Under the pieces are notes generated by a model that searched no databases, was not told the origin of the DNA, and worked only from the letters and a program-made list of their open reading frames with translations. Of a stretch of DNA of 59,420 nt, positions 43,772 to 52,031 are shown piece after piece. Positions within the stretch are counted from its first letter, which is position 1. Every line of letters starts with the position of its first letter. This DNA comes from Sandaracinaceae bacterium. GTDB lineage: Bacteria > Myxococcota_A > Polyangia > Polyangiales > Sandaracinaceae. The stretch is taken from positions 1 to 59,420 of the forward strand of contig JAIBCE010000007.1 of the NCBI GenBank assembly GCA_019694315.1, given 5' to 3'. The position numbers and the translations under genes were made by a program.

Positions 43772-46700
43772 TCACTCGTCCGCTCCGGCGAGCTCCGGCG
43801 CCGCCAAGCCCGCGTCCATCGGGAGCGTCTGGCCAGGACGCGCGCGCTGGAATTCGCCAGTCGTGTAGGCGCCGAACGTGGCGTCCTGCGCCTGCGCCTG
43901 CGCGATGCACTCGGCGATGCGCTCGTCACCGTAGCTCTGGAGCCGTGCGATCGCCGTGCGCGTGTATTCGTTGTCGATCGCGCCCGCGCGGGCCGCACGG
44001 GCGGCGAGCGCGTAGCGTGCGACTGCGAAGCACTCGACCGGCCGGATCTGCGATTCGAGGACCTGACGAACCTGATCCTGGAACTGCAGCTCGACCTCGG
44101 AACGCACGTCCGCAGACGCGCCCCGCATACGACGCTGGACCTCGTCGGGCAGCGGCGTGAGGGTGGCGTTGATGATGGCGCTCGCCAGGATCTCGTAGGC
44201 CTGGCCCTGCTGCACGAACGCGGCGATCGTCCACGTGGGGCGGCGATAGCCAAGGACGGGCGCGTAGCCGTCGACCACTCCTCGCACCTGGCGAGCGTCC
44301 TCGTCGATCTGCGTGCGAATGGCCTGGACGAAGGACTGAACGGTGGCCTGCCGCCCCGGTGCCACTCGGATGGTCTCCCGCAGCGGGGGCAGCGCCTCGT
44401 TCGCGATGGTGAACCGTGCCTGCGCCGCATACTCCGCCGCGAGGGAGCCAGGCTGCTGTCCAGAGCGCTCGTAGGTAGAGACCACGGTCTGCAAGGCCGT
44501 GCGGTAGTCCCGCTCCTGACGAAGCGCCTGTCGCGCCTCCGAGATGCGCCACGCAGCGGTCACGAGGAGCTCACCAGCCCCTGCGTCGCTGCGATAGCGA
44601 TCCATGAATGCCTGCATCTCACGCACGGTGCCCGCCCAGTCGTGCCGCCGATAGGACATCTCCGCGACGCGGAAGTGCGCGACGCGACGAGTCTCGATGT
44701 CCGGCACCGCCTCGGCCGCGCGTCGGTAGTACTCGGCCGCCTGCGGGTAGTTCTGCTGGTACTCGAAGATGCGTGCCGCGTTGATGAGCGCGTCCGTACG
44801 CTGGGTCACGTAGTCGGTGCCCGAGAAGCGGCGATCGTCGGCCAGGATGCGGTAGTTCTGGATGGCGCTGTCGTAGTCGAAGTTCCGGTTCGCGCTGTAC
44901 GCGAGCCGGAAGTACGCTGTGGCCAGAATGCCCGTGAGGCGTGTCTGCTCCGCGTCGTCTGCCGCGTGGCGGGCACCGACTTCGTCGATGACGCGGCTGT
45001 AGAGGCGCATCGCCGAGTCATTGCGCCCCGTGCACTCGAGGGCGATGGCCGCTTGGATCAGGGCACGCGGCGCCTCGGGGTGGTCTGGCGTCGCGTTCAC
45101 TGCGTTCATCATCTCCGTGGCCGACTGCTCGTACAGGCGGACGGACTCCTCGGAGACCTGTGCAGCGCAGAGCTGATCGTCAGGGGTGTGGCTCGCGGAG
45201 CGCGCCTGGTTGTAGAGCTCCATCGCGCGACGGAACCCGACATCCGTGATCGTGCGCTCTGCGTCACAGATCGGATCGTTGCGCCCTTCTTCGCTTCGGC
45301 AGAACTCTTGAGTGCGCTCCACGCGCGTGCCGTCCGGGGTGAACGAGCAGCCCCGCTCGCGAATGTCACGCGCAAGCCGCTCCACCTCGTCCGCGTCGCC
45401 GAGCGCCACGGCCATGTTGTGGAGATTGTCGTACGCGATGCGTCCTTCGGGCGCGCCGAGGGGGCCCGAGCAACGCTCGCCGTAGATGCGGGTGAAGCGC
45501 TCGCGTGCCTGCGGCCAGTAGCCGTACGCGTAGAGAAGTAGGGCGTTGTTGAAGTCGTACGCGGGGCGCACGTGCTCCGAGTCCGCACGCTCGTCGACAC
45601 GCGCCAGGTAGATCTCGCGGGCCTGTGCGACGCGCTGAACGAGCTCCGGCATCTGAACCGGAGCGACGCGCGGGGGGGTACCCGCCGGCTCGGGCGGATC
45701 TGTCTGAACAGTGATCTCCCCACGCTCGACTGCGGCATCGAGGAGTCGTTTCAGCGACTCGACCACGCGTCGAGCGGAGATGCTGAGGAACTGATCGTCG
45801 AGGTTCGAGTCGCGAACCGCAGCGTAGGCCTGAGCGGCCTCCTCGTACTGCTCGGACCAGAACAAGCATTCTGCGAGGTTGTACTGGAGCTCGTAGGCGT
45901 CAGGACGGTTGGGATAGAGCTCGATGTAGCGGCGGTACATGCCGGCCGCCGCGTTGTACTCGGCGATGGCCTGCTGGAGCATCGCCTCGTCCCGGTTCTG
46001 GACGGCGCGACGACGGAGCACCGTGGCCTGCTGGTGGTGCTGGATGGCCTGCTGGATGAGGATCTGCTCCGCCATCTCCTCGGCCTGGCGCTGCTCCCGT
46101 GGATGATCGGCGTTGTGGTCGTACCACTCGCCGCCGGGGAGGTAGTCGGCCGCGGCCTCGCTGATCCGGAGCTCGCCCTCGCGGTCGTTCAGGCGACGGT
46201 AGGCCCGCGCGATCTGCATCGCGATCTCGGGATTTCGGTGGTGGAGCGGGAAGCGCTGCAGCGCGAGCTCCCAGACCTGGATCGCCAGCTCGTACTGGGC
46301 CTGATCGAAGAAGACCTGACCCGTGTGGAAGTAGACCTCGGCGGTCCACGGTCGATCCTGCGGAAGGAGACTCGGATCCTGCAGACGCTGGATCGCCGAC
46401 GGCAGTCCCTCCTCGACGTCGGGACGCTGGTTCTCGTTCCAGTCGTCGTACGCGAAGGTGATGCCCAGGTACTGAATGGCCTCGGCGCGCAGCTCGGAGC
46501 CAGCGCGGCCCGTGCGTTCCTGCTCGCGATCGGACCACTCCACCAACTGTGCGAAGTGCGCGATCGCCTCGGGATAGCGGCTGGCGCGGTAGTACGCCCA
46601 AGCGACCTTGTAGAGCGCGAGGTTGTAGTTGCGATCCTCGGGATTCGCGAGGACGTGCGAGTAGGCGGCGATCGCTCGCTCGAGGAAGTGGGGCTCGAAG

Positions 46701-47788
46701 TCGAAGTCGAAGTGGTACTCGCCGATGCGGAGCCACGTCTCGCTGACGAACTCCGCCTCTGCGGTGATGGGGCGACAATCGGCATACGGATCGACGAACG
46801 GGACCTCGGCTTCTGGGGTCGTCGGGGCGAGGATCTCTGCCGCCGGGTGCGCCGCGTTCGGGTCTTCGACGGGTGGCGCCTCTTCCGTGGGCGCGGGGGG
46901 CGGGGCGCCCGTGTACGTGAAGTGGTTCGCGCACACGAGGTTGAGCCACGCCAGACGCGCTTCCTCCATGTTCCCCATCTCGTTCAGGCAGTACCCGATG
47001 AGGTAGTACACGCCGTCGATGCGGCGGTAGTTGGGGAAGCGAGCGACGAGGTCGCGGTACAAGTTGATGGTCGGCGAGAAATCGGGGTGCCCCGTCGTGG
47101 CGCTGGGATCCACCTCGGTGGCCTCCGCGAACGCGATCGCCGAGCGCTCGTAGTAGAGCTCGCCCAAGCGGAACATCGCGTCGGCCGTGTAGGTGGGGTC
47201 GGCCGGATAGCGGCGAATGAACCGCTCGAAGGCGCGAATCGCGGCCTCACGAGCATCGTTCTGGAGCCGCTCTTCCTCGCGAATCTGTCGCGAGTAACCC
47301 TGCTCGCGATCGCGTCGGCGCTGCCCGTACTCGCGACGAAGGATGGAGACGATCGCGCTGCGATACGAGTGGCCGGCCTGCGAGAAGCGATCGACCTCCG
47401 CTTCCATCTCGCGCAGCGCGGCCACCTGCTCCGCCGTCGGCGGCGGCCGGTCGTCGTGAATGCGGCGATCGGTGGTGTCGAGGAAAGCGGGAGGCGCGAC
47501 GTCCACGGTGCTCGACCAGGGTGTGGACGAGTCCGCGGTCCCGTCCGTGGCCCCCGTCGCGACCGTACCATCGGTGGTCGCGGTTCCATCGGTCACGGTC
47601 GCGTCTGTCGTGACCGTCCCGTCAGCGCCGCTGACCGTCCCGTCGGTGGTCCCGGTGCTGACCGTTCCGTCCGTCACGGTTCCGTCCGTCGTCTGCGCGT
47701 GGGCGCGGCCAGCGAGCACGAGACCGAGTAGGCACAGGAGGCTGCCGCTGAACCGGGTCGCGCGGAGGGCGAAACGCGTGTCGCTCAT
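43772..47788 (-). CDS. giant periplasmic TPR protein with TDGTV repeats (GltD/AgmU-like)
   Basis: 1338 residues. Signal peptide (GSLLCLLGLVLAGRAHA), then degenerate TDGTV/TDGTA repeats (residues 33-88). Many TPR-like repeats follow to the C-terminus (AIRAFERFIRRYPADPTYTADAMFRLGELYYERS, ERAIAAYSHVLANPEDRNYNLALYKVAWAYYRASRYPEAIAHFAQLV, YELQYNLAECLFWSEQYEEAAQAYAAV, YFRLAYSANRNFDYDSAIQNYRILADD). Such arrays make extended scaffolds. Size, signal peptide and neighbours resemble AgmU/GltD. No catalytic domain is visible. Its start overlaps the stop of nothing upstream on the other side of the ATGA at 47785-47788, where the previous TPR gene ends. Confidence 0.85.
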   Translation of the reverse strand: MSDTRFALRATRFSGSLLCLLGLVLAGRAHAQTTDGTVTDGTVSTGTTDGTVSGADGTVTTDATVTDGTATTDGTVATGATDGTADSSTPWSSTVDVAPPAFLDTTDRRIHDDRPPPTAEQVAALREMEAEVDRFSQAGHSYRSAIVSILRREYGQRRRDREQGYSRQIREEERLQNDAREAAIRAFERFIRRYPADPTYTADAMFRLGELYYERSAIAFAEATEVDPSATTGHPDFSPTINLYRDLVARFPNYRRIDGVYYLIGYCLNEMGNMEEARLAWLNLVCANHFTYTGAPPPAPTEEAPPVEDPNAAHPAAEILAPTTPEAEVPFVDPYADCRPITAEAEFVSETWLRIGEYHFDFDFEPHFLERAIAAYSHVLANPEDRNYNLALYKVAWAYYRASRYPEAIAHFAQLVEWSDREQERTGRAGSELRAEAIQYLGITFAYDDWNENQRPDVEEGLPSAIQRLQDPSLLPQDRPWTAEVYFHTGQVFFDQAQYELAIQVWELALQRFPLHHRNPEIAMQIARAYRRLNDREGELRISEAAADYLPGGEWYDHNADHPREQRQAEEMAEQILIQQAIQHHQQATVLRRRAVQNRDEAMLQQAIAEYNAAAGMYRRYIELYPNRPDAYELQYNLAECLFWSEQYEEAAQAYAAVRDSNLDDQFLSISARRVVESLKRLLDAAVERGEITVQTDPPEPAGTPPRVAPVQMPELVQRVAQAREIYLARVDERADSEHVRPAYDFNNALLLYAYGYWPQARERFTRIYGERCSGPLGAPEGRIAYDNLHNMAVALGDADEVERLARDIRERGCSFTPDGTRVERTQEFCRSEEGRNDPICDAERTITDVGFRRAMELYNQARSASHTPDDQLCAAQVSEESVRLYEQSATEMMNAVNATPDHPEAPRALIQAAIALECTGRNDSAMRLYSRVIDEVGARHAADDAEQTRLTGILATAYFRLAYSANRNFDYDSAIQNYRILADDRRFSGTDYVTQRTDALINAARIFEYQQNYPQAAEYYRRAAEAVPDIETRRVAHFRVAEMSYRRHDWAGTVREMQAFMDRYRSDAGAGELLVTAAWRISEARQALRQERDYRTALQTVVSTYERSGQQPGSLAAEYAAQARFTIANEALPPLRETIRVAPGRQATVQSFVQAIRTQIDEDARQVRGVVDGYAPVLGYRRPTWTIAAFVQQGQAYEILASAIINATLTPLPDEVQRRMRGASADVRSEVELQFQDQVRQVLESQIRPVECFAVARYALAARAARAGAIDNEYTRTAIARLQSYGDERIAECIAQAQAQDATFGAYTTGEFQRARPGQTLPMDAGLAAPELAGADE

Positions 47789-50244
47789 GGCGTCGTCCCT
47801 TCGCTAGAGGGTGCAGCCGACTCGCCGCCCGAGGTGCCACCGCTCGCGGTGCCCTCGGAGGAGCCGCTGCTGCCAGACGAGCCGGGCGCGCTCTCGTCCA
47901 TGATCTCGCGGAAGTCGTCGTCGAGCGCCTGGATCTCGCGCTGCCGCTCACGAGTCAGGAGCTCGACACGCATGCGGTGCTCCTCGCGGACTGCCCACGC
48001 CACGTCGATACGGCCGACGTCCGCGCGCAGCACGAGGTCGTAGAAGCGATGCTGGACGAGCCGGAAGTTGTGATAGGTCACCGCGCCGACCACGTCCTCG
48101 GCCTCCGTATCGAGCGCGGCGAGCTCCTGCTGGTAGCCCACGATTCGCTGACTCTCTTCGTCGACCTGTCGACGGATCTCGGTGGAGCGCTCGTTCGCGA
48201 CACGCTCGAGCTCGCCGTCCCGCTGATCGAGGCGTCGCTCCGCAGCGGACAGACGACGAAGCAGATCCTCCGAGCGCGAGTCGCCGCCGCCGAGCGCCTG
48301 CTCGCGGGCGATGAGACGGTTGTACTCCTCACGGATCCGACCTTGGCGGCGGTAGCGATCATCGCCTACGCCAACCTGGAGGCGAGCGGACTCGAGGGCC
48401 ACGCGCAGTTCCTCGATCTGCCGGCGATACTCGCGCACCGATGCACGATGGTTCGCGGCCTCTGCGCGCACCGCGGCGTCGGCGTCGGGGACGGGCGTGC
48501 GGTTGGGCGAGTCGAGATAGTGCTCGATGCCCGTGACGCGCGCTTCGATGCCGAGGAGCTCGACCTCGAGCCGCGCGAGCTCGCGTTCGAGCCGGCGGAC
48601 CTGACCGAGGATCTCGTCGTCCTGGGCGGCGATGCCCTCGTCCGTCGTGGGCATGTCGTCGAGGTAGCGCTCGAGCTCCCGCCGCTGCCGACGCACGTCG
48701 GCGAGCTCGCCTGTCCCACCCTCGGTGGCGAGGAGTCGGCGGCGGGTCTGCGTGATGCGGTTGTGGAGCTGCGTGGAGCGCTCGAGCTGTCGTCGCAGAT
48801 CGGCGAACACGGCCACGCGGTTCGGCGCAGCGAGCGCCGCCGTGAGACGCTCGACCAGCTGGCTCGTCTCGTTGACCAGCTGCCGCGCCTGCGCGAGATC
48901 GGCGAGCGTGTCGAGCGCGCGGTCCATGTCCCCCTCCAGGCGACCCCAGCGCTGCGCGGCGGGCGGGAGGAACGCGTTCGCGTCGAAGACCTCGAGGTTG
49001 TCGTGGACGAGGCTTCGGAAGTAGGCGAGCGGATCCGTATCGTGCGCACGGAGCATCTCGTCGAGATCACGGCGCACGGGATTGAACTCGCGGTAGACCT
49101 CCTGGAAGACTCGCTCGGCCTCCTCGAGGCGGCCGTTGCGGAGCAGGAGATTGCCGCGGAGGAGCTTGCCGTCGGGAATGTACCGGGAGTCGGGCGACGC
49201 GAGGGTCAGCACCTCGAGCGCACGCTCGGCGCGAACGGAATCGCCGCGACGGATGTGCACCCACGCGAGCTCGTAGAGGGCGACGTCGAAGCGCGACGAC
49301 GTGCGCGAGACGGCCTGGTACGCCTCCACTGCCTGCGCGAGCTGGTCGGTCTCGTAGTAGAGGCGACCCAGAGCGAGGTGGGAGAGCTCCGCGACCTCTT
49401 CGTGCTCGGGCGTGGTCGCCTCGGTGCGGAGCACACGTGTGAAAGCGTCAATCGCTTGCGGGTACTGCTCGCGTACCGTGTAGATGACGCCAATGAAGTA
49501 AAGGGCCTGCGGGTAGTAGGGGCTTCCCGCGGTCACGGCCTCGAATGCAGCGCGCGCTTGATCGAGCTGGGCGGTGTCGATGCGCGCGCGCGCCGCGGGA
49601 TCTCGCAGCACGTCTTCGGTGGGAACCGCGCGATTGAACAGATACTTGGCCCGGAAGTAGCTCGTGGCGGCTTCCACCTCGGCAGGCGGCAGGCTGGAGA
49701 GCTGTCGGAAGACTTCCTCGACGCCATCGAAGTTTCGCGTGTGGATGGCGATCTCGATGAGCCTGCCCAGCGCGCGCTGCACGTAGGGTCGGAAGCGCGG
49801 ATCGTTCGACCGCGAGATCACCTCGCGGAAGCGCGTGCGCGCACCGAGGTAGTCGCCTGCGCGGAACAACGAGTCCGCCAGCAGGAACAGGGCGTCGGAG
49901 TACGCTTCGTGCTGCGGGTAGTTGTCGACGATGTCCGTGAAGATGATCGACGAGCGGACGTAGTCCTGGAGGCGATAGAACAGTTCGCCGTCCGTCAGCC
50001 GCTCCTCGACGTGCGTGGGGCTGCGACGGCCCTGCTCCTCGAGCGGCTCGCGCACCAGGGCATCGACCTGCCCCTCGATCGTCGTGGTCTCGCGCGTGAT
50101 CGCGTCCAGGTCCTGAGCACTGGCCGCGCTCGCGAACGACGCCATCGAGCACGCCGCCGCGAACAGCCACCACGCGGAGGGCTGTCGTGCGATCGGGATC
50201 CTTGCCGAGGGGGGCTGCCCCTCACGGGCGAGCCGCTGGGTCAC
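47785..50244 (-). CDS. periplasmic TPR and coiled-coil protein (GltC-like)
   Basis: 819 residues with a signal peptide (WWLFAAACSMASFASAASA). TPR-like repeats fill the first half (LFYRLQDYVRSSIIFTDIVDNYPQHEAYSDALFLLADSLFRAGDYLGARTRF, ALYFIGVIYTVREQYPQAIDAFTRVL, ALGRLYYETDQLAQAVEAYQAV). Long charged coiled coils occupy ~440-770, including VRRLERELARLEVELLGIEARVTGIEHYLD. The tail is Ser/Gly-rich (PGSSGSSGSSEGTASGG). It overlaps both neighbours by four bases (ATGA). A structural envelope-spanning role is inferred. Resemblance to GltC is by architecture and operon position only. Confidence 0.82.
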   Translation of the reverse strand: MTQRLAREGQPPSARIPIARQPSAWWLFAAACSMASFASAASAQDLDAITRETTTIEGQVDALVREPLEEQGRRSPTHVEERLTDGELFYRLQDYVRSSIIFTDIVDNYPQHEAYSDALFLLADSLFRAGDYLGARTRFREVISRSNDPRFRPYVQRALGRLIEIAIHTRNFDGVEEVFRQLSSLPPAEVEAATSYFRAKYLFNRAVPTEDVLRDPAARARIDTAQLDQARAAFEAVTAGSPYYPQALYFIGVIYTVREQYPQAIDAFTRVLRTEATTPEHEEVAELSHLALGRLYYETDQLAQAVEAYQAVSRTSSRFDVALYELAWVHIRRGDSVRAERALEVLTLASPDSRYIPDGKLLRGNLLLRNGRLEEAERVFQEVYREFNPVRRDLDEMLRAHDTDPLAYFRSLVHDNLEVFDANAFLPPAAQRWGRLEGDMDRALDTLADLAQARQLVNETSQLVERLTAALAAPNRVAVFADLRRQLERSTQLHNRITQTRRRLLATEGGTGELADVRRQRRELERYLDDMPTTDEGIAAQDDEILGQVRRLERELARLEVELLGIEARVTGIEHYLDSPNRTPVPDADAAVRAEAANHRASVREYRRQIEELRVALESARLQVGVGDDRYRRQGRIREEYNRLIAREQALGGGDSRSEDLLRRLSAAERRLDQRDGELERVANERSTEIRRQVDEESQRIVGYQQELAALDTEAEDVVGAVTYHNFRLVQHRFYDLVLRADVGRIDVAWAVREEHRMRVELLTRERQREIQALDDDFREIMDESAPGSSGSSGSSEGTASGGTSGGESAAPSSEGTTP

Positions 50245-51029
50245 TCGCCGCTCTCCCCACCGCTGCCGCCGCTATCGCTGCCGCTGCTGGCCTCGCCCTC
50301 ACTCGAGTCGGATCGCGCTGCGCGCCCCTCTGTGCGCTCCATGTACCGCACTGCCGGGCGCTCCTCGAGGGGCGCCGTCGGCCCACCCTTTTCGTAACCA
50401 ACGACGCGGATCGTGACGGCCTTGCCCTCGGGCGCGTTGAAGGTGTAGCTCGAGCGAACGCGGAAGCGGTAGCCCTTGAGGTACGAGAAGATGCCGTAGC
50501 CGTTGCCCCGGTACTCGAGGTTGACGGTGATGTTGTGGTCACCCGGGACGATCGAGCCGTTGTAGACCTCGAACTCGGTCTGGTCGCCGAGCGGGCCTTC
50601 TTCGTCGGCCTTGTTGAAGATCCGGGCGCCATCGAGGGCGTACTGGACCTTCACGAGGCGGTACGAGGAAGACATGCGGTTCTCGTGGATGATCACGGCC
50701 TGCGCGCCAGCCACCACGCCCTGGAGCACGGTCTCCGCGAGGAGCGAGAGGCGCGCCTTCGAGCGGAAGATCTGCTCCTTCAGCGCGTCGATGCGTTGCT
50801 CCAGGTCCCGGAGGCGAGTGGCGTACGTGCCAGCGTCCATCTCCTGATCCGCCTGCTGAACGGCGGCAGAGGTGCTGCTCGTCACGACCTCTTCGCTCGG
50901 CGCGGCAGTCGCGGTCGTCGTGGCCTCCCCCGTCGGGGCAGGCTCCGTGGCCGTTTCCTGGGCCACGGCGAGACCGCCAGCCAACGTTGCAAGGGCCACC
51001 GAGAGCCAGAGGGCCATCACCCTGCGCAT
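50241..51029 (-). CDS. secreted coiled-coil/beta protein opening the Glt-like operon
   Basis: 262 residues, start ATG 51029 with AAAGGAG upstream. Signal peptide (VMALWLSVALATLAGGLAVA-Q), Thr/Ala/Glu-rich linker, coiled coil (DAGTYATRLRDLEQRIDALKEQIFRSKARLSLLAE). A beta-rich domain follows (SYRLVKVQYALDGARIFNKADEEGPLGDQTEFEVYNGSIVPGDHNITVNLEYRGNGYGIFSYLKGYRFRVRSSYTF), then a Ser/Gly/Glu tail. The beta part looks like an extracellular sandwich; no enzymatic motif. It is the first gene of the operon behind a strong promoter, with a four-base overlap into the next gene. Confidence 0.75.
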   Translation of the reverse strand: MRRVMALWLSVALATLAGGLAVAQETATEPAPTGEATTTATAAPSEEVVTSSTSAAVQQADQEMDAGTYATRLRDLEQRIDALKEQIFRSKARLSLLAETVLQGVVAGAQAVIIHENRMSSSYRLVKVQYALDGARIFNKADEEGPLGDQTEFEVYNGSIVPGDHNITVNLEYRGNGYGIFSYLKGYRFRVRSSYTFNAPEGKAVTIRVVGYEKGGPTAPLEERPAVRYMERTEGRAARSDSSEGEASSGSDSGGSGGESGE

Positions 51030-51383
51030 GCGAACTCCTTTGGGGCCGCGACAAGCACGCGGCGTGCTGGGGCGGCGACGAGTCGATCCGCCTCGGAGCG
51101 ACGAGAAGACGCACGACACCCACCGAGGCGAGGAGGCTTATACCAACCGAGATACCAGGGGTCAACGACCGCCCCCAGCGAGAACCCAACGAAGCGGGGC
51201 AGATAGGCGAAGCGTCCGGTCGATAAGGCGCGCGTCGGCGGCCAGGCTGGATAGAATCCGCGCCGTGCGAGGCGTCCCCTCCAGATCGAACCGCGCCGTG
51301 GTGCGTCTGGGGCACCATGAACCGCGGGTCACATCGCGCCGCCTTGGCTCAAACCGAATCGCTCGGGGGCCGGGAGCACGCCC
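51030..51383. other. 354-base divergent regulatory region
   Basis: It holds the minus-strand promoter of the Glt-like operon (51137-51165) and a plus-strand -10-like TAGAAT (51252-51257). TAGAAT is followed after seven bases by GTG 51265, which opens a 41-codon frame ending at the sigma-factor start. No other gene or repeat was seen. Confidence 0.6.
51137..51165 (-). promoter_or_regulatory. near-consensus σ70 promoter of the Glt-like operon
   Basis: Minus strand TTGACC (51165-51160), exactly 17 bases, TATAAG (51142-51137). Both hexamers match five of six. Expected start near 51130, a leader of about 100 nt to the first gene at 51029. A housekeeping-type promoter, so the operon may be expressed constitutively. 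Confidence 0.75.
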
Positions 51384-51390
51384 GTGGTGA
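51265..51390 (+). other. possible 41-codon leader ORF coupled to the sigma-factor start
   Basis: TAGAAT (51252-51257) is followed seven bases later by GTG 51265. The frame runs 41 codons (Arg-rich, VRGVPSRSNRAVVRLGHHEPR...) and stops at TGA 51388-51390, overlapping the sigma-factor ATG as TGATG. The peptide has no recognisable domain and its composition is not convincing as a protein, so it may be a leader controlling translation or simply chance. Confidence 0.25.
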
Positions 51391-52010
51391 TGGACCCGCG
51401 CGACGGTGTGTCGGACGAGGAGCTCCTCCGCCGATTCAATCAGGGGGACGACACCTCGTTCGAGGTCCTGGTGCGCCGCTTCGAGCGGCCCCTCTACAAC
51501 TTCATCCTGCGATCCACCCGCGACTCGGAGCAGGCCGCGGAGCTGTTGCAGGAGGTCTTTCTGCGTGTGGTCCAGCGTGCCCACGAGTTCCAGGGCCAGT
51601 CCAAGGTCGGCACGTGGCTCTATACGATCGCGCGGAACCTCTGCATCGACACGTCCCGAAAGATGGCCTTCCGGCGGCACCGCTCGCTCGACGCGCCGAG
51701 CGGGGGGAGCGAAGACGGCGAGGGGCAGGCGCTGCTCGATCGGATCGCCAGCCCGGTGGCAGCGAGCGACCGGAGCGTGATCGCCCAGGATCTGTCGAGC
51801 CGGATCACGATGGCGGTCGAGGCGCTGCCCGAAGAGCAGCGCGAGGTCTTCCTGATGCGAGAAGTGCAGAACATGCCCTTCAAGGACATCGCGGAGGTCC
51901 TCGGCGTGCCGGAGAACACGGTCAAGAGCCGCATGAGGTACGCGCTCGAGCGCCTGCAGCGTGCGCTCGCGGAGTACGAGGACTACGTCAAGGAGCTGGG
52001 GGGCGAGTGA
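51390..52010 (+). CDS. ECF-family RNA polymerase sigma factor
   Basis: 206-residue σ70-family group 4 (ECF) factor. Region 2 spans ~20-90 (FEVLVRRFERPLYNFILRSTRDSEQAAELLQEVFLRVVQRAHEF...GTWLYTIARNLCIDTSRK). Region 4 spans ~145-195 (ALPEEQREVFLMREVQNMPFKDIAEVLGVPENTVKSRMRYALERLQ). It directs transcription of a target set, unknown here. It is followed 21 bases later by a zinc-finger anti-sigma-like gene, the usual arrangement. ATG 51390 may be coupled to a leader frame; GTG 51384 (two residues longer) has GGGAG at good spacing and is a real alternative. Confidence 0.93.
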   Translation: MDPRDGVSDEELLRRFNQGDDTSFEVLVRRFERPLYNFILRSTRDSEQAAELLQEVFLRVVQRAHEFQGQSKVGTWLYTIARNLCIDTSRKMAFRRHRSLDAPSGGSEDGEGQALLDRIASPVAASDRSVIAQDLSSRITMAVEALPEEQREVFLMREVQNMPFKDIAEVLGVPENTVKSRMRYALERLQRALAEYEDYVKELGGE

Positions 52011-52031
52011 GCCCCTCACGAGGGTGAACGC

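Noticed and set aside
43741..44430. 230-codon N-terminal extension of the TPR lipoprotein frame
   Set aside because: It lies antisense-like inside the giant TPR gene; ATG 43740 starts a perfect lipoprotein signal with a ribosome site.
47977..50397. Very long plus-strand open frame (over 800 codons) opposite the TPR/coiled-coil gene
   Set aside because: It is the antisense of a convincing signal-peptide TPR gene; its product is Arg/Val/Glu-rich without domains, as expected from GC-rich third-position mirroring.
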